NCBI RefSeq assembly: GCF_014202935.1
Contig: NZ_JACHHX010000009.1
Span: 1 to 64,000, forward strand
Length of the DNA stretch: 64,000 bases
Origin: Rehaibacterium terrae
Lineage (GTDB): Bacteria; Pseudomonadota; Gammaproteobacteria; Xanthomonadales; Xanthomonadaceae
Direction of reading: 5' to 3'
A model generated the notes under the pieces. The model worked only from the letters and a program-made list of their open reading frames with translations. It had not been told where the DNA came from and searched no databases. A program made the position numbers and the translations under genes. Below are positions 60,624 through 64,000 of this stretch, piece by piece; the first letter of the stretch is position 1, and every line of letters starts with the position of its first letter.

Positions 60624-60670
60624 TTTTCCACAGCCGATGTGGACAAGCGCCGGGGAAAGCCTGTGGACAG
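60624..60670. promoter_or_regulatory. Cluster of three DnaA-box-like sites
   Basis: TTTTCCACA (60624-60632), TGTGGACAA (60638-60646; reverse TTGTCCACA) and TGTGGACAG (60662-60670; reverse CTGTCCACA) each differ from TTATCCACA by one or two bases. The rest of the 268-base gap between the AlkB-like gene and folP shows no gene. Function is unproven. Confidence 0.35.
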
Positions 60671-60742
60671 TCCGCGCAACCGCTTTGGCGGCGGGCACTT
60701 GCATCACACTGACGATTCCGTGACCAGCACAGGAGTGTCCGC

Positions 60743-61648
60743 TCAGTCGTCGTCCGGCCAGCGCGGCATCGCCGGCGCGGCGGGTCGGGCTTTCGGCACC
60801 GGCTGCGCGGCCACGGCATTCCACACCTTGAGCGCATCGACCGTCGGCGCGACGTCGTGCACGCGCACCAGCCGCGCGCCGCGCTGTACGGCGATCAGCG
60901 CAGCGGCCACCGAACCGGCGACGCGGTCGTCCACCTCGCGGCCGGTCAGCGCGCCGATCATCCGCTTGCGCGACAGGCCGGCCAGCACGGTGCAGCCCAG
61001 TTCGGCGAAACGCCCGAGCTGCGCCAGCAGCGCCAGGTTGTGCTCCAGCGTCTTGCCGAAACCGAAGCCGGGGTCGAGGACGAGGCGATTCTTCGGAATG
61101 CCCGCCATCTCGCAGGCGAACACGCGCTGGGCGAGGAAGCCGTGCACCTCGGCGACGACGTCCTCGTAGTGCGGCGCATCCTGCATGCCACGCGGCTCGC
61201 CCTGCATGTGCATCAGCACCACCGGCACCCCGAGTCCGGCCGCGGCGTCGAGCGCGCCGTCGCGGCGCAGCGCACGGACGTCGTTGATCATGCCGGCGCC
61301 GGCGGCGATCGCGGCGCGCATCACTTCCGGCTTGGAGGTGTCGACCGAGATCGGCACGGCGGTCTGCTTCGCCAGCCGCTCGATCACGGGAATCACCCGC
61401 CGCAGCTCTTCCGCCACCGGCACCTCGTCCGCGCCCGGGCGTGTGGATTCGCCGCCGACGTCGAGCAGGTCCGCGCCCTCCTCCACCAGCCGCAGGCCGT
61501 GAGCGACAGCGGCCTCCACGCTGGCGTGCGCGCCGCCGTCGGAAAACGAATCGGGGGTGACATTGACGATGCCCATCACGCGCGGCAGGTCGAGCTTCAG
61601 CACGCGGCCGGCACAGTCGAGGACGGGGAGACCGGGATCGTCGAACAT
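60743..61648 (-). CDS. folP: Dihydropteroate synthase
   Basis: FolP condenses 6-hydroxymethyldihydropterin diphosphate with p-aminobenzoate in folate synthesis and is the sulfonamide target. The 301-residue product has MGIVNVTPDSFSDGG, DVGGESTRPGA, ISVDTSKPEVM and DPGFGFGKTLEHN. It lies downstream of ftsH as in many gammaproteobacteria. The C-terminal tail is alanine- and proline-rich. Confidence 0.95.
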   Translation of the reverse strand: MFDDPGLPVLDCAGRVLKLDLPRVMGIVNVTPDSFSDGGAHASVEAAVAHGLRLVEEGADLLDVGGESTRPGADEVPVAEELRRVIPVIERLAKQTAVPISVDTSKPEVMRAAIAAGAGMINDVRALRRDGALDAAAGLGVPVVLMHMQGEPRGMQDAPHYEDVVAEVHGFLAQRVFACEMAGIPKNRLVLDPGFGFGKTLEHNLALLAQLGRFAELGCTVLAGLSRKRMIGALTGREVDDRVAGSVAAALIAVQRGARLVRVHDVAPTVDALKVWNAVAAQPVPKARPAAPAMPRWPDDD

Positions 61649-61652
61649 GATC

Positions 61653-61740
61653 GGGACTCGGGACTCGGGACTCGGGACTCGGGACTCGGGACTCGGGCAA
61701 GCCTGACGGCATCGTCATTCCCGCGCAAGCGGGAATCCCG
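61653..61740. repeat. Heptamer tandem GGGACTC x6 followed by hairpin
   Basis: Six copies of GGGACTC (61653-61694) are followed about 20 bases later by a perfect hairpin ATTCCCGC-GCAA-GCGGGAAT (61717-61736). The repeat sits between ftsH and folP, 5 bases before the folP start. It is the clearest copy of a repeat class seen also at 25160 and 44695. Confidence 0.9.
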
Positions 61741-61866
61741 TGCCGTTTCGTGTCTGCAAGCAAGCGTGTGTCCGTGGCCGCACCTGACACTCCTCGCCTT
61801 TGCCTTTCCCGATCCCCGCCCCACAACGCGCGAGCCCCTCCGGAGAGGGGCTCGTCTGTCGTGGGC

Positions 61867-63771
<1,905 letters not shown>

Positions 63772-63816
63772 TCGTATCCCTTGCAGTTGCGTGCCGGCCA
63801 CGCCGGCACCTTCACC

Positions 63817-64000
63817 CTACCGCGCGCGCTTGCCGGTCGCCAGCGCGTAGACCTCGGGCGAGCGGCTGCGCGAAGCCTTGGGCTTGCGGATCGCCACCTT
63901 GTCGTAGCGCTTGCGCAGCTCGCGGACGTAGTCGTCGAAGCCCGCGCCCATGAAAAGTTTGACCAGAAAGGCCCCGCCCGGTTTCAGGTGGGCATCGGCG
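63817..64000 (-). CDS. rlmE: 23S rRNA (uridine-2'-O-)-methyltransferase, C-terminal part
   Basis: Only the last 60 residues are in the window: [20 protein letters not shown], then [20 protein letters not shown]. These are the C-terminal SAM-methyltransferase strands and motif of RlmE (FtsJ), which methylates U2552 of 23S rRNA. It is upstream of ftsH, the standard rlmE-ftsH arrangement. The gene continues beyond the window edge. Confidence 0.93.
   Translation of the reverse strand, partial: ADAHLKPGGAFLVKLFMGAGFDDYVRELRKRYDKVAIRKPKASRSRSPEVYALATGKRAR

Overview
The window is high-GC chromosomal DNA from a gammaproteobacterium, most likely of the order Xanthomonadales (Lysobacterales). The evidence is conserved gene order: rpsP-rimM-trmD-rplS with ffh next to a divergent ccsA-like gene; ribF-ileS-lspA-ispH with murJ and divergent rpsT; rplU-rpmA-obgE; rnfCDGE-nth; and miaA-hfq-hflX-hflK-hflC-DUF2065-purA. 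Nearly all of the window is densely packed housekeeping DNA, with many stop/start overlaps of the ATGA or GTGA type. The taxonomic call is an inference from synteny and repeat style, not from a database search.

Layout. 1-410: end of an insertion sequence cutting a nadE remnant. 489-1829: ugd. 2265-6045: ribosome and SRP genes (rplS, trmD, rimM, rpsP, ffh). 6183-9657: ccsA-like gene, CorB/CorC-type CBS protein, radA. 9755-15577: a plastic region with IS1595 and IS91 remnants, tRNA-Arg(CCG), a 1081-residue beta-propeller diguanylate cyclase, a recD relic, a second IS91 remnant and a small orphan gene. 15681-25046: tRNA-Thr(CGT), ispH, lspA, ileS, ribF, murJ, rpsT, obgE, rpmA, rplU. 25427-35105: uvrA, a thioesterase, a periplasmic copper chaperone, two crotonase-fold enzymes, a sulfurtransferase, a CoA-type Nudix hydrolase and an FKBP isomerase. 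35294-39864: rnfCDGE-nth. 39913-40989: a phosphate-porin-like gene behind apparent PHO boxes.

41142-44694 is the most notable locus. It holds an ECF sigma factor, a secreted 129-residue precursor with ten EGKCG motifs, a DUF692 (MNIO) oxidase, a DUF2063 partner and a DoxX-like membrane protein. This is the layout of a ribosomally made, cysteine-modified copper-binding peptide system (HvfA/bufferin type). The chaperone at 28831-29295 adds a second copper-related gene elsewhere in the window.

44864-64000 returns to housekeeping genes: rnt, rlmB, rnr, tRNA-Leu(CAG), a Y-family polymerase, purA, the hfl operon, hfq, miaA, putP, an AlkB-like protein that lacks its first histidine box, folP, ftsH and the end of rlmE. 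Oddities here are a duplicated purA start region, a 7-bp tandem plus hairpin repeat family seen at several intergenic sites, and three DnaA-box-like sites upstream of ftsH-folP.
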